From positions 372,001 to 436,000 of the forward strand of contig CP141140.1 of assembly GCA_035235625.1 (NCBI GenBank): 64,000 nucleotides of DNA, read 5' to 3'. The position numbers and the translations under genes are program-made. This document shows, piece by piece, positions 25,801-39,804 of this stretch (position 1 is its first letter; each line of letters begins with the position of its first letter). The stretch comes from Saururus chinensis. Lineage: Eukaryota > Streptophyta > Magnoliopsida > Piperales > Saururaceae. The notes beneath the pieces were generated by a model. The model had not been told where the DNA came from. It did not search any database and saw only the letters and a list, made by a program, of their open reading frames with translations.

Positions 25801-26169
25801 TGATAATGGGGATCTGTTGTGAGGAGCTCAGTTTGACGATGTAAGTAAGATGTCTGATCGTAAGGTGGATGTCAGAGGATGTATGTGTACATAAGGATTT
25901 GTGTACGGTGAGTTACGTGTGACTTGGGCGGGTAAGTAAAGTCTGCTGCCCCGACGAACTAGGGTTCGGATCTGGCTCAGCTTCTGTTTGATCAGTCAAG
26001 GACTGAGTTTGTGTGGCATAATTGTACCGCATAATATACTTAAGTTAAACTTGAATTATGTGAACGTTAATTATAGCGTGGTGAGTTTGAGACCTGAGGG
26101 TTCGACGGATTAAGTTCCGTGTTTGAGGCTAGCCGATAATGAATCGGTTGAGCACTTCTTGTTTCTTGC

Positions 26170-26335
26170 CATGGTGGTTATCCTGCGGGATTTTTGTCTG
26201 TGTGCTATATAGAGCACCGGACGTCTGATGCTCTGTTGAGAGCGATGTATGCTTTGTTTTAGTCTGTGTGCTGTATTTAGCCCAGACGTTTGATGCTCTG
26301 TTGAAAGCGCTATAAGTTTCCGCCCCTCGTGGGTT
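26170..26335. repeat. Imperfect tandem duplication, about 70-bp unit
   Basis: The phrase GTCTGTGTGCT followed by GACGTCTGATGCTCTGTTGA and AGAGCG recurs with differences. It lies within the giant LTR-like insertion. Confidence 0.65.
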
Positions 26336-26409
26336 CTGTATATTTCTGCCTATAGATGGCACTGTATGTTCTGCCCAAGAGTGGCATTGTAAGATTTCTG
26401 CCCAAGAGT

Positions 26410-26575
26410 GGCATTGGCACTATAAGACCCATTATGGTGGGCAATTCTATGGCACTATAAGACCCATTATGGTGGGCAATTCTATGGCACTATAAGACCC
26501 ATTATGGTGGGCAATTCTATGGCACTATAAGACCCCTTATGTGTGGGCAATTGTATGACCCCTTTGTGTGGGTGT
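26410..26575. repeat. 35-bp tandem array (about 4 units)
   Basis: Units of GGCACTATAAGACCC followed by ATTATGGTGGGCAATTCTAT repeat almost perfectly, the last one diverging (CCTTATGTGTGGGCAATTG). The near identity indicates recent slippage inside the giant LTR-like insertion. Confidence 0.9.
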
Positions 26576-27673
26576 ATGTTTGCGCGCTCAGGTAAGTAGT
26601 ATCATGGATCTACTCTTACCTGTTTGATCTTGTGCCCCATGAGCATAGGTGTACCTTACATTCGGAAAAGTCCATGGCGTCTAGTCACTCCCCGGAGGTT
26701 AAGGTGATGCCCCAGTGGCATTCTTTTCCTTTTCGACGCTGGAGCTTATTAGCTGTAATGAGCTTCAGTGGTCGATAGTATGTATACGACTGTATGACTG
26801 AGTTTGTACGTTTCTGAGTAAGCATATGATGATGAGTATGTGCACGACTGTAAGATTGAGGATGAGTACGACTGTAAGAGTGTGAGTTTGAGCGAGTTTG
26901 ACAGTAAGTGTAAGACTGTACGAATAAGGTCGTACGAGTAATTGTAAGATGGTACGAGTAAGGTCGTACAAGTATGTATAAATTGTATGAGTTAGCATAC
27001 GATTATACGAGTAAGTTTGTAAGACCCTGATTAAAGGTGTTTGCGTAAGTTTGATTTGATGGTGTGTTATGCATGCTTATATGCTTATGTGCATAATTAT
27101 GTTATACATTGTTTGCCTCATGTTGAGTTGCATGACGCATGTTTTATAAACTTATTGAGTTCACCATTTGGGATTTCCCCTACTGGGTATTTTCCTACTG
27201 AGTATGAAAATACTCACCCTACTTCTTTTAGCTCCGTTGTTCGGGAGGCTTTTGCAGGTTGTGTTGGAGAGCTCCTGGAGTGGGATGCTCATCTCTGCGG
27301 TGGATTGTTTCCCCCTCGACTCAAGTATTTTTGGTGCCACAATCTGATGTATGGGTGAGATGAGTTGTAAGTGTATGTATTCTGGACTTTTAATTTGGAT
27401 CAGATAGTAGAGTGTTTATGGGAGTTGCACTCGGGGACGCCTGGGAGTTATTTGTATTTAAAAATCCATGATCATGGTAATTTAGTCGTACGTGTGTTTT
27501 CGAGTAGCGCCTAAGGATATTTGATTTGGCGGTACGATGTTTAACCATATGATGTTTTAAATTATAAACTATTTATACAGGTTTTGATTTTGTCATTTTG
27601 ACTCCGATTTATCGTATTAGAAAAAAAAATTCTGAGTTTTAAGAAAAAGGGATGAAAAATCTCGGGCGTTACA

Positions 27674-28330
27674 TTCCATGACCCCCGGTTTCTTTTCAAA
27701 AGCATGGTTGTCCTCTTTAATCCTCAACCTCGTGATCAAGTCTTCCATGTTCATCTCCTTACACTTATGCTTTAAGTAGTTCTTAAAGTCCTTCCAGGAA
27801 TGTGGTAATTTCTCTATTATTACAGCCACCTAGAAAGACTCACTTGAGCCATACCTTCTACATGATAACTTGGAGTTCTTGAACTTGACTTATCACAGTT
27901 TTAGAGTCCATTTTGAAATCCAGAAATTTGCCGACCACAAATTTTTTCATTCCAGCATCCTCAGTCTTGTACTTCTTGTCTAAAGACTCCCTAAGTGCCT
28001 TAGCACTCTTCATCGGTCTATACATGTTATATAACATGTTATCCAATCCATTAAGGATGTAATTACGGCATAGAAAATTTTCATGCTTTCAAGCATCGAT
28101 TGCCGCAACAGTATTTTTGTCATTCTGTTTCTTCTCAGTGAGAACGGGTACTTGATCTTAAAGAAATCGAGGCAGATTCAGTGTGGTAAGATAAAACAAC
28201 ATTTTTTGTTGCCATCTTTTGAAATTTGCACCATTGAACTTTTTTGGTTTTTCCCCTTTAATTTGAACAGGTGCTTCATCGATGTAGGAATAATGACCGA
28301 AATCAAGTTGGTCCCTTCAACATCCATTTA
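27674..28330 (-). pseudogene. Ty1/copia gag, N-terminal part, broken
   Basis: Reading leftward from about 28330, the segment shows the copia gag pattern: KFNGANFKRWQQKM, then [10 protein letters not shown], then [28 protein letters not shown] and IEKLPHSWKDFKNYLK. In-frame stops and at least one frameshift interrupt it. It ends at the target duplication of the giant LTR-like insertion and continues at 22874. Confidence 0.9.
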
Positions 28331-28354
28331 TGTTCTAATAAATAGAAGATAATA

Positions 28355-32051
<3,697 letters not shown>

Positions 32052-32735
32052 TAATCACAGTTTTAAAAAAACATTCATGAAACCAAGTAAAGTTTGAGAA
32101 TTTACAGATAACTCAGGAAATTCCAGAAAATTACACCCAATCGAGTCAATTGAGTTCCAAGAAATTACACATACAATACTGTAAAGTTTGAAAAATTACA
32201 CAAAGTAAAATTTCAAAAATTACATAACATAGTGAAATTCAAAAATTACATATAGCACAATAATTGATTAAAAATTTACAAACACAACAATAATATTTCA
32301 AAATTTTCGTAGAGGAGTATATTTCCAAAAAAATTACACACAGAAGAGTAATCTGTGAAAATTTACATCTAGAATAGTAAATTGTGAAAATTTTACATCC
32401 AGAACAGTAAAGTTTCCAAAATTTACGCACATAATTGTATAATTTTAGAAAATTACACAGAGAACGGTCAAATATCAAAAAATTACGCACAGATCAATAA
32501 TATTTCAAAAATTTACGCCCAGAATAGTAAATTTTCATAAATTTAAGCACAGAACACTAAAAATTTAGAAATTTATGCACAAAACTATAAGGTTGAAAGA
32601 TTTTACATACTAAATAGTAAAATTTCAAAAAATTTACGCATAGAATGGAAATTTTTCAAAAGTTTACGCACAATAAAGAAAATTTTCAAAATTATACGCA
32701 AGGAATAGTAAAATTTTGAAAAAATGAAAGAAAAT
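32052..32735. repeat. Degenerate AT-rich minisatellite, about 37-bp period
   Basis: Some 15-18 poorly conserved units have the form AAATTACGCACAGAAxAGTAAATTTTCAA. It begins directly after the LTR at 28355-32051. No coding sequence. Confidence 0.75.
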
Positions 32736-33710
32736 AGTAAATTTAAAAAAATATATACATAACACAAATTGGACATATAATATTTTGCATGCATAATAGT
32801 ACTGTATTGGAGGTGCTTCTACAGTACATGGTTGATCATCTTATCTTGAGAGGCAGACATCGAAGAGTCTTAAGCACAGTTAAAGAGACTCATATTTGGC
32901 ATACCCAGAAATAATTTTTCACTCCAAGGAATGATGTCAAATCCTAAGCAAATTTGGTAAGTGAAATTTGCCATACCAAACTGTGGTATGCCAAATCTAA
33001 TTTTGTGTTGTTTTATTTACTCTTCCACTTCAAATTAAAAAATAATAATAACCATTGGGTTTTTTTTTTTTGCATGCTTGCATTTTATTTGTATAAAACA
33101 ATGACTTTGAAGTCTTTGGGTTGGAGTTCATTTTCTGAGTCAAATTGCCCCACACATTGGTTGTCAAATTTTGCCATCTAAGCAAATATTTAACGAAGAT
33201 GATCTAATACCATCACTTGTAACTAATTATGCATTGCTTTTAGGCGGTTAGGTTAAAAAAGGAATCTTAGGGTCCATTTGTTTAGTCTAAATCTGAATAT
33301 GAAAAACTAACTGAAAATTTTGAAAAGCTCACAATCTGAATCTCACATTGAATTTGAATTTGAATCTAAATCTGAATATGTTTAATTTTTAAAAAAATTA
33401 AAATACTTAATTTTTTAATTTGTACTAAAAAAAATTTATTGTAGTAAAAATCATATATATAAAGTGTTTATAGTTGACAATCAAATCAAATAAATTTTTT
33501 TATTAAATATTTTATTACTATTTAAATAATCTCCACTAATCAACTCAAACTTTATGGCAAAAGGTCCGAAAGGAAAGTTAGTAAACTCTATTAAAAAAAC
33601 ACATAAATACAAAATCATATTTAATTACAAAACTACCAACCACAATAAGTCTCGTACAATTTTGATATATTAAATACACATACAAACCACCTATAAATAC
33701 TCTAGCTATC

Positions 33711-35197
33711 TAAATTCTGTAAGTTGGAATTCCCACTGTAAGCAGAATTTTGAAGAACAGTCTTCTCAAGAAGTTCAATCAGTTCATGTGGAAGATCGAC
33801 TGTTATAAAGGCTTTTACAGCTGCTGACACTTGTTCCGGACTCTTGCTTTCAGGTAAGGTAGTAGATACATCTTGATCAATAAGTTGTCTCCTAAACTCG
33901 TTGTCTGGGCGAAGAACTTTCTCCCAAAGCTTAGGATCCGTCCTTTCCACAACATATCTGAAAAGAAAGACGGACAGTTAATCACAACGACTAAAGAACT
34001 CATAACCAAGGAGAATGTGGACCAAACGAGAATCATGTACCTGGCTTGAAGTTTGAACAATAAATTCTTGTTTATGACATTGATAAGCTCATCATCACAT
34101 TGTCCTCTTCGGTATGCAACAACTGCTAAGGTAGGGTCTCGCTTCTCACAATATTTACCAACAACACGTGAATCATAGTAAGGGTTGGTTGTGAGGAAAT
34201 GCTCTGGGTTGTTGTTGTTGTCTATGATGGTTTTATCCAAAGCATTGTGAACATGAACATCTTGGCTACCCTCACTAACAAGATGCTCCAAGAACTGCGT
34301 CAGCAGACGAAGGCAATTCCTGAAAATTCAAATGAGATAAAGCATTTACACACTATATACCAAAAGAAAGAATGAAAAGAGCATGATGACCAAGGCAGAC
34401 GTAAAACCTTTTCTCACACTCATCAACAAGGGGCTCCACAGGAAGGAGGGAGCGAACTGAAAGAATGAGACCCTTTATAAAGTCTTCAGGGCGTTCATCA
34501 TCTAGCAGTTGTCCAACAACTAGGGGTGCATTTGCAGGATTGACCTACCAAACACATAAACACAGAAGTGAAATCTCTATCTATACAATTTTCATTAACA
34601 CATAAGGAAATTTGAGGCAATCTTAACTAGGGGCATAATCACATAAGTGAAATCTCTATCTATACAATTTCCATTTAACACATAAGGAAATTTCAGGCAA
34701 TCTTACTTTCTGTACATAGCCCTCAATGTATCAAAGCATATTATTTGTGTACAAATAATGGGTCAGATTTGGAACGAAACCAAAACGATCACAAACGTTT
34801 ATAAGAGGTCATGCATCTGGAAGTTTAGCTTCCATCAAGAAATTCTTTGTCTTTTTGGGATCATAAAAATTAGATTCTCTTGTGACATGCTCAACCTCCT
34901 TGATCTGTCCTGTTCTAGCAACTGCCTCGATATACTTAAAGTGTACATCTGGATCCTCACTGCTCCAATCACAACAAATAAAAAACTTTAATATTGGGGG
35001 ATAAACTTCATTGAACTGATCCCCAGGTCAATAAGTAGTTAATCATTTTTTTGATAAATTTAAAAAGAAAAAACCACTAGTTACCTCAAGCACAAGTATG
35101 AACCAAGGAAAAAATATAATCCTTCATAAGATTTAAATTGCTCAAAAAGTCTAATGCAAGCATCCACGCCTAACTGCTTAGAATACTCTTTGGCAGT
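33711..35197 (-). pseudogene. Clathrin heavy chain, central five-exon fragment
   Basis: Clathrin heavy chain forms the triskelion legs of coated vesicles and is normally about 1700 residues. Only a stretch of roughly 340 residues from the middle of the leg repeats is here, in five exons on the minus strand: 35085-35197, 34707-34959, 34408-34544, 34041-34319 and 33711-33957. All internal borders are GT-AG and the phases fit. Diagnostic runs are [59 protein letters not shown] and [17 protein letters not shown]. Two in-frame TGA codons (34809-34811 and 34731-34733) replace arginines. Homology stops at NLQNL and a TAG follows. N-terminal propeller and C-terminal trimerisation parts are absent. 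It is a non-functional genomic copy with introns, so it is not a retrocopy. Confidence 0.95.
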
Positions 35198-36548
35198 CTG
35201 CAAAATAAAAAGCCATGTAGTAGAGAAAATGTTTCATGGCTAAAAGTGAGAGAATTGGCATGCTGAAAGGAAAATCCAAAGGGTATTAATTATTATACGT
35301 TAGCCAATATGCTCACTGATGAATGAGTAAGAACACATTAAGATACTTGAACAATTATTTGCAGATTCCCTCTCAAATTAACAAGCAAAAGATCTTTCAT
35401 ACACTCCAATGAGTAGAAAAAAAATGAACTGAAATAACAGATTAGGCCAAACATTGATAAAGAGTACATACCCTGTATGCAAGTATTAAAATCAAGGAAT
35501 AACAATAACAGATTAGGCCAAACATTGAACAGAAAATTTAAAGTTAAAATTTATCTTTCCTGACAATTCAAAACTCGGCCAATTAAATTTAGGTCATTCA
35601 ATCTTTGACCAACCCCGTAGAATCATTATTCTCCAACCACCCAGAATGATCACACTAATATGCAAATTAATAATATGCTGCACACTAATCACACTGATTA
35701 CTAAAATCCTTCCTTCTTCTATATGAAGGAAAGTTGCTATTGTATCATTAGTTCATCTCACACGCAGAGAGGAAAAATAAATAGGACAACGACGAAAAAA
35801 AATGCAAATATGTGATGGATCAGTTACCTGTCTTAATGACTGGAGGAGAAACACGCTTTCAGCAAACAGTAGTGAGGTTAGCCATGTTTTATGGGGATGA
35901 AAGTTTTCCATATAAATATTACATCTGTGGGTAAAGAAGAGGTGAAGATAAGGGTAAGATGATGAGACAAACAGCCCATTAAAGCTCCCACAGAAAAGGA
36001 GAAGGACCACAATATTGTTCTGGATATGTGTCAAAAAATATGAAACTGTAAATAGATTTTGCTGATGACATAATTAAGAAGAACACAGAATGAATGGTGG
36101 AATTCCCAACTTGTAGGCCATCAAACAGAATGGATTAGACGTATGACAAAATAGGCTACTACTAACAAAATTCAAACAGTTCTACCCAAAGGCATGCAGA
36201 GGAGAATGGAGAAAAAACAAATGAAAATACAGGATGGCAAAATATGCACCGCCATTTTAGTAAATAGGGCATCCATACTAGAAACTTGCCATGAATTTCC
36301 TTCATTCTTCTGATGCACAAGACCTGCCTGCATCTTCCTACATTGTTCAGGCCTAGTTCTTAACCTATTCATACATATGCTCTGATGCTGCACAATCAAC
36401 AATGACAGAGAAAGCATAAATTTTACTGATTATAGTCGAATCTTAAAACATCAATATAGTCCACCTATAAATAGTATCCCTCCTCTCCCAAATAAATAGA
36501 TTTGTTCGGTCTGCTCAAATCACCACCAAAAACATAAAAGCCACGAAA

Positions 36549-37150
36549 TCATGAACACAAAAATGAAATAAAAAGGCCAACATTGGCAACCTTAGTACCG
36601 AAAAGAAATTTTTGGAAATCAATACCAAAAAGAAGGCGACTCACCTCGACTCCGGGGCAGAATTCTAAACCTGCGCGGCCGCCACGGGCGGAGCACCAGG
36701 AGACTGGTGGAAAGCGGGCACCGGCTGCGTCAGTTGGCAGCAGAAGCCCTCGGATTTCCACTGGTCCATGATCAAGAAAAAACAGCAAGGAATCTGTACG
36801 AAACAAGGTCACAATTTCAGCTAGGCCCGACGGGAGACTTGCATTTGGAATCCCATGAATACAATCAAATAACCCGAACGAGGACTTCCTTCTCCGATTC
36901 TCCCCTCCCCAAAACCAATTCTGGGAGAAGGAGTGGAGAGAGGCCAAGGGGAAGGAGAGGCCTGGGTCAGAGGAGAGAGGCAGAGGTTGCAGCTGGGGTA
37001 GAGAGAGGAGATGAGAAAAGGGAGAGGGAGTTGAGAGAGAGGTGCAACGGCGGCGAGGTCGGAGAGAAGGTATGGGTAGTGGATGGAGGGAGCCCAATGA
37101 ACGAGGGAGGGGATGAGAGGAGACGAGCTGAGATGGGCAGTGGGGAGGTA
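36549..37150 (-). other. GC-rich block with unassigned open frames
   Basis: Frames of 182 codons (minus, 36549-37097) and 180 codons (plus, 36707-37249) overlap in a locally GC-rich segment. The minus product is rich in S, P, L and F with no domain I recognise. The position at the upstream side of the clathrin fragment, and the composition, resemble a plant promoter plus first exon, so it may be a second captured piece. Confidence 0.35.
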
Positions 37151-37357
37151 AGAAGTCGGGTTTGGCTTTCAGAGGCGTTCAGTGAACGAAATACCTCTCA
37201 CTGGAGACCTCAGTTTTACAACTTAACTCTGACTTCAAAGACTGATTAAGTGACTGGATTCAGTGCTAAATAAATGTACTCAAAAATTAACTTTTAGGTG
37301 ACTTTTCGGTAGCTTATTTAGTTTATGTCCGAATTAGATCAAACAAATGGACCCTTA

Positions 37358-39640
37358 GTTGGACTTATTTATCCTATTACCAAATGCAAGTCACGTGAAT
37401 TTCTTCCTCTTTCATGCCTTATTAAATTCAAATATAGAGGGCCGTTTTGGCTGACATGTACTCGTATTGATCGTTGTCGCTATAATATGGGGGTAGATAT
37501 TTTATCTACAACTTTTTTTAATATAATTCTTGCCTATTAACCATCTCGTATCGATATGGATCGAAACTATTCTATAATTTATATTTTCAAACTTTGTTTA
37601 ATTAAAAAAATTTGATGCGTTGACTTAAACCAAGAGCTGATAATGCTTAAAGGCATGTGCCAGCCAACTCGGTTGCAATGTTTGACATGCGTACGCATGT
37701 TCAATTTTTTTTAACTCAATATTAATGACTTCTTGAATAAATTATGGCTTATACACTGCCCTAACATGAATTTTGATCGCTTCACAAACCAAATTATTGT
37801 AACAAATTTATCAATAATTAAGTGGATATATATATACCGAGTCAAGTTTAGGTTTGATATATTTAAATTAGGTTGGGTCGTTAAATGGTAACATATTCAG
37901 GTTTGGCTAAGCCTGACCTGAACCGCCGCATCACTAGTCATCCATATAGAGAACTTAAAAATAACATGCCTTCACAGCTTTAATTACTTATAATTTCAAA
38001 GAAAAAAGAACGTAATGAGGACCCATGAAAAACAATGTGTGCAAGCTAGTTAAATTTGTACTATCACCTATTCAGATTTAACTAGGATCCATTTAAATGA
38101 AAAAACTTCGTTGCAGGCAGGAAACAAACCGCACCATCCAAGGCAAGCTAAGCATAAGAATTGCTTCCCAAAATTCTCGATTGTGAGAATGAATGACATT
38201 AAGAGGCACTGAAATTCATTAATCACCTTGATACAGACTGGAGAACTGGGAAGTGGCAACATGTCGGGTGAAAGTTGAGAATCAGGGAAATTAGGTCAAT
38301 AAGGAGGAAGTGGGAGGAGGAGAGAGAATGTGGAGGAGCAGAAGAAAGGAATTGTTGAGAGAAAGACGAGAAAGTAGAGATAAACAGGATAATAATGAGT
38401 AATGCAATATCTCCTTGAAAAATATAATGGTAAAACCTACAATTTATGTTCCCTTATTGTCCTCAAAGTTAGATTTTAGAAGTAGATTTTCCCACTTGAA
38501 ATGGGAACAAAAAGCAAGGTAGCCCAAATGGCGTGAGTAATGAGAGTAAATGGGTAACGCGAGTAAAACTAGTAAAATGTTGGGGACCTCGTGTTCCTCT
38601 GCTGTTTGTTTAGTAAAAAAACGCTATTGTGACGTGAAGTTTTACACGTCAAAATTCAACTTTATCATTTTTATACTAGTGAGGCTCATCAATAGTGTAG
38701 ATATGATTAAATAGAATTTTGACCTGTGAAACTTCACTCACTCTATTTTTCTTTCGTAAAGGGCAAGCTCATTTTTGGCCACTTGCTCCGCAATGAGATC
38801 GATGAAAAAATATTGAAGTACTCCCTCATGACAGTCAGAGAGGTACAGGTAAAATCAAGGGAAAATGAAATGCAATACATACCGGTGATGCAAACCATAG
38901 CTTCTTTTTAGTGACAAGCTGACATAGGAATCTCAGAATCACTCAGTTTCTTTATAAAAAATATTAAGGAACTTACTACGAAGGTGTCCGTGTCATTTGA
39001 ATGATGCGAATATGTGCGCAGTACCAAAAACGCGTTCACCTTCTGTCATGGTGGAGTTACATTTTCCTCCTTCGGCCTACTTTTCTTCCTTCGCTACGAA
39101 AACAAGCAAGGGGAGCCAAAGAGTTCATTTTAGACGAAATAATAACTTATGCCATATTCATGGCTAAGCATCGTGCAATCATTAAACATTCGTGTATCAG
39201 GGGAGCAATATTCGGTAGCAAGCCATTAGCATGTATGCAAGTAAGATAGCAATCTCTATCAGAAAATAATTTTGGCCACGATTACTTTTGGGGCAACGTC
39301 AGTAAAGTAAACAAGCGGTCCCAAATTACTCAAAAAGCAATCTCTGAAATGAGTCACAGAAAATTTTGACCGCAGACCCTTGTTTTTAAACTGCTACCTG
39401 CAATTTGACAAATAAGAACTATACTATCTCCCAAAATTACATAAACATGTGAATGCAAGCACGAGCATTAATTATGATAAGGAGCCTTTACGAAGTGGAC
39501 GCGTCAGTTATAATTATGCATATCACAATTGAGGTGGGCTAGGAAATATTGAATTTACCCCTAGTTGGAGATAAGATGAATGGAAAAAAATGTGATAAAG
39601 GCTATAAATTAATGATGCTAGGGTATTTTTATCTAGAAGA
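37358..39640. other. Gene-free region between capture element and argininosuccinate synthase
   Basis: No exon was recognised on either strand. Small frames (for example 38726-38911 and 39001-39249 on the plus strand) show no family features. Confidence 0.45.
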
Positions 39641-39694
39641 CCTTAAATGTTAAAAATAAAAAATTTGCAATATAAAATATTCAGTCTCTTTCTC

Positions 39695-39800
39695 TCACTA
39701 GTTAAACTTGTTACATCTCTAAGGCAATACCAAGTCAATGAAACAAGGACGCGAGTTCCTGCAGGGCGATGGGCAAGATACATTACCACTAAACCACAGA
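39695..39800 (-). repeat. Possible tRNA-related SINE fragment
   Basis: The minus strand reads TGGTTTAGTGGTAATG, like a polymerase-III A box, followed about 30 bases later by GGAACTCGCGTCC, a weak B-box-like match. It lies just downstream of the argininosuccinate synthase stop. No tRNA cloverleaf can be drawn, and no poly-A tail or target duplication was found. Confidence 0.25.
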
Positions 39801-39804
39801 TAAT

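Larger units (their letters stand above)
22875..27673. mobile_element. Giant LTR-like insertion, 4.8 kb (probable solo LTR, family 3)
   Basis: The block starts TGTAACGTCCCGG and ends CTCGGGCGTTACA, giving TG...CA ends with an inverted-repeat tip. It is flanked by TGCCA (left) and TTCCA (right), a 4/5 match to a 5-bp duplication. It splits a copia gag frame. The first 2.2 kb (22950-25200) is very GC-rich and open in many frames, with low-complexity P/R/A/G products, and the rest is AT-rich with short tandem repeats. I found no gag, protease, reverse transcriptase or integrase. A solo LTR is the simplest reading, though 4.8 kb is long. Confidence 0.7.
33270..37354. mobile_element. PIF/Harbinger-like TIR element carrying captured gene sequence
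   Basis: The left tip GGGTCCATTTGTTTAGTCTAA and the complement of the right tip GGGTCCATTTGTTTGATCTAA match at 19 of 21 positions. TTA stands directly outside both tips (33267-33269 and 37355-37357). GGG-type tips plus a TTA duplication are the pattern of Tourist/Harbinger elements. The 4085-bp interior has no transposase. It holds five clathrin heavy-chain exons with introns (33711-35197) and a GC-rich 0.5-kb block (36640-37150). A long Tourist-type element filled with host gene sequence is best read as gene capture. Alternatively, the tips could be two independent MITE ends. Confidence 0.65.

Noticed and set aside
33711..35197. Functional clathrin heavy-chain gene
   Set aside because: Only about a fifth of the protein is present, with two nonsense codons and lost ends.
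39695..39800. tRNA gene downstream of argininosuccinate synthase
   Set aside because: Only A-box-like and weak B-box-like words; no cloverleaf, so listed only as a possible SINE relic.
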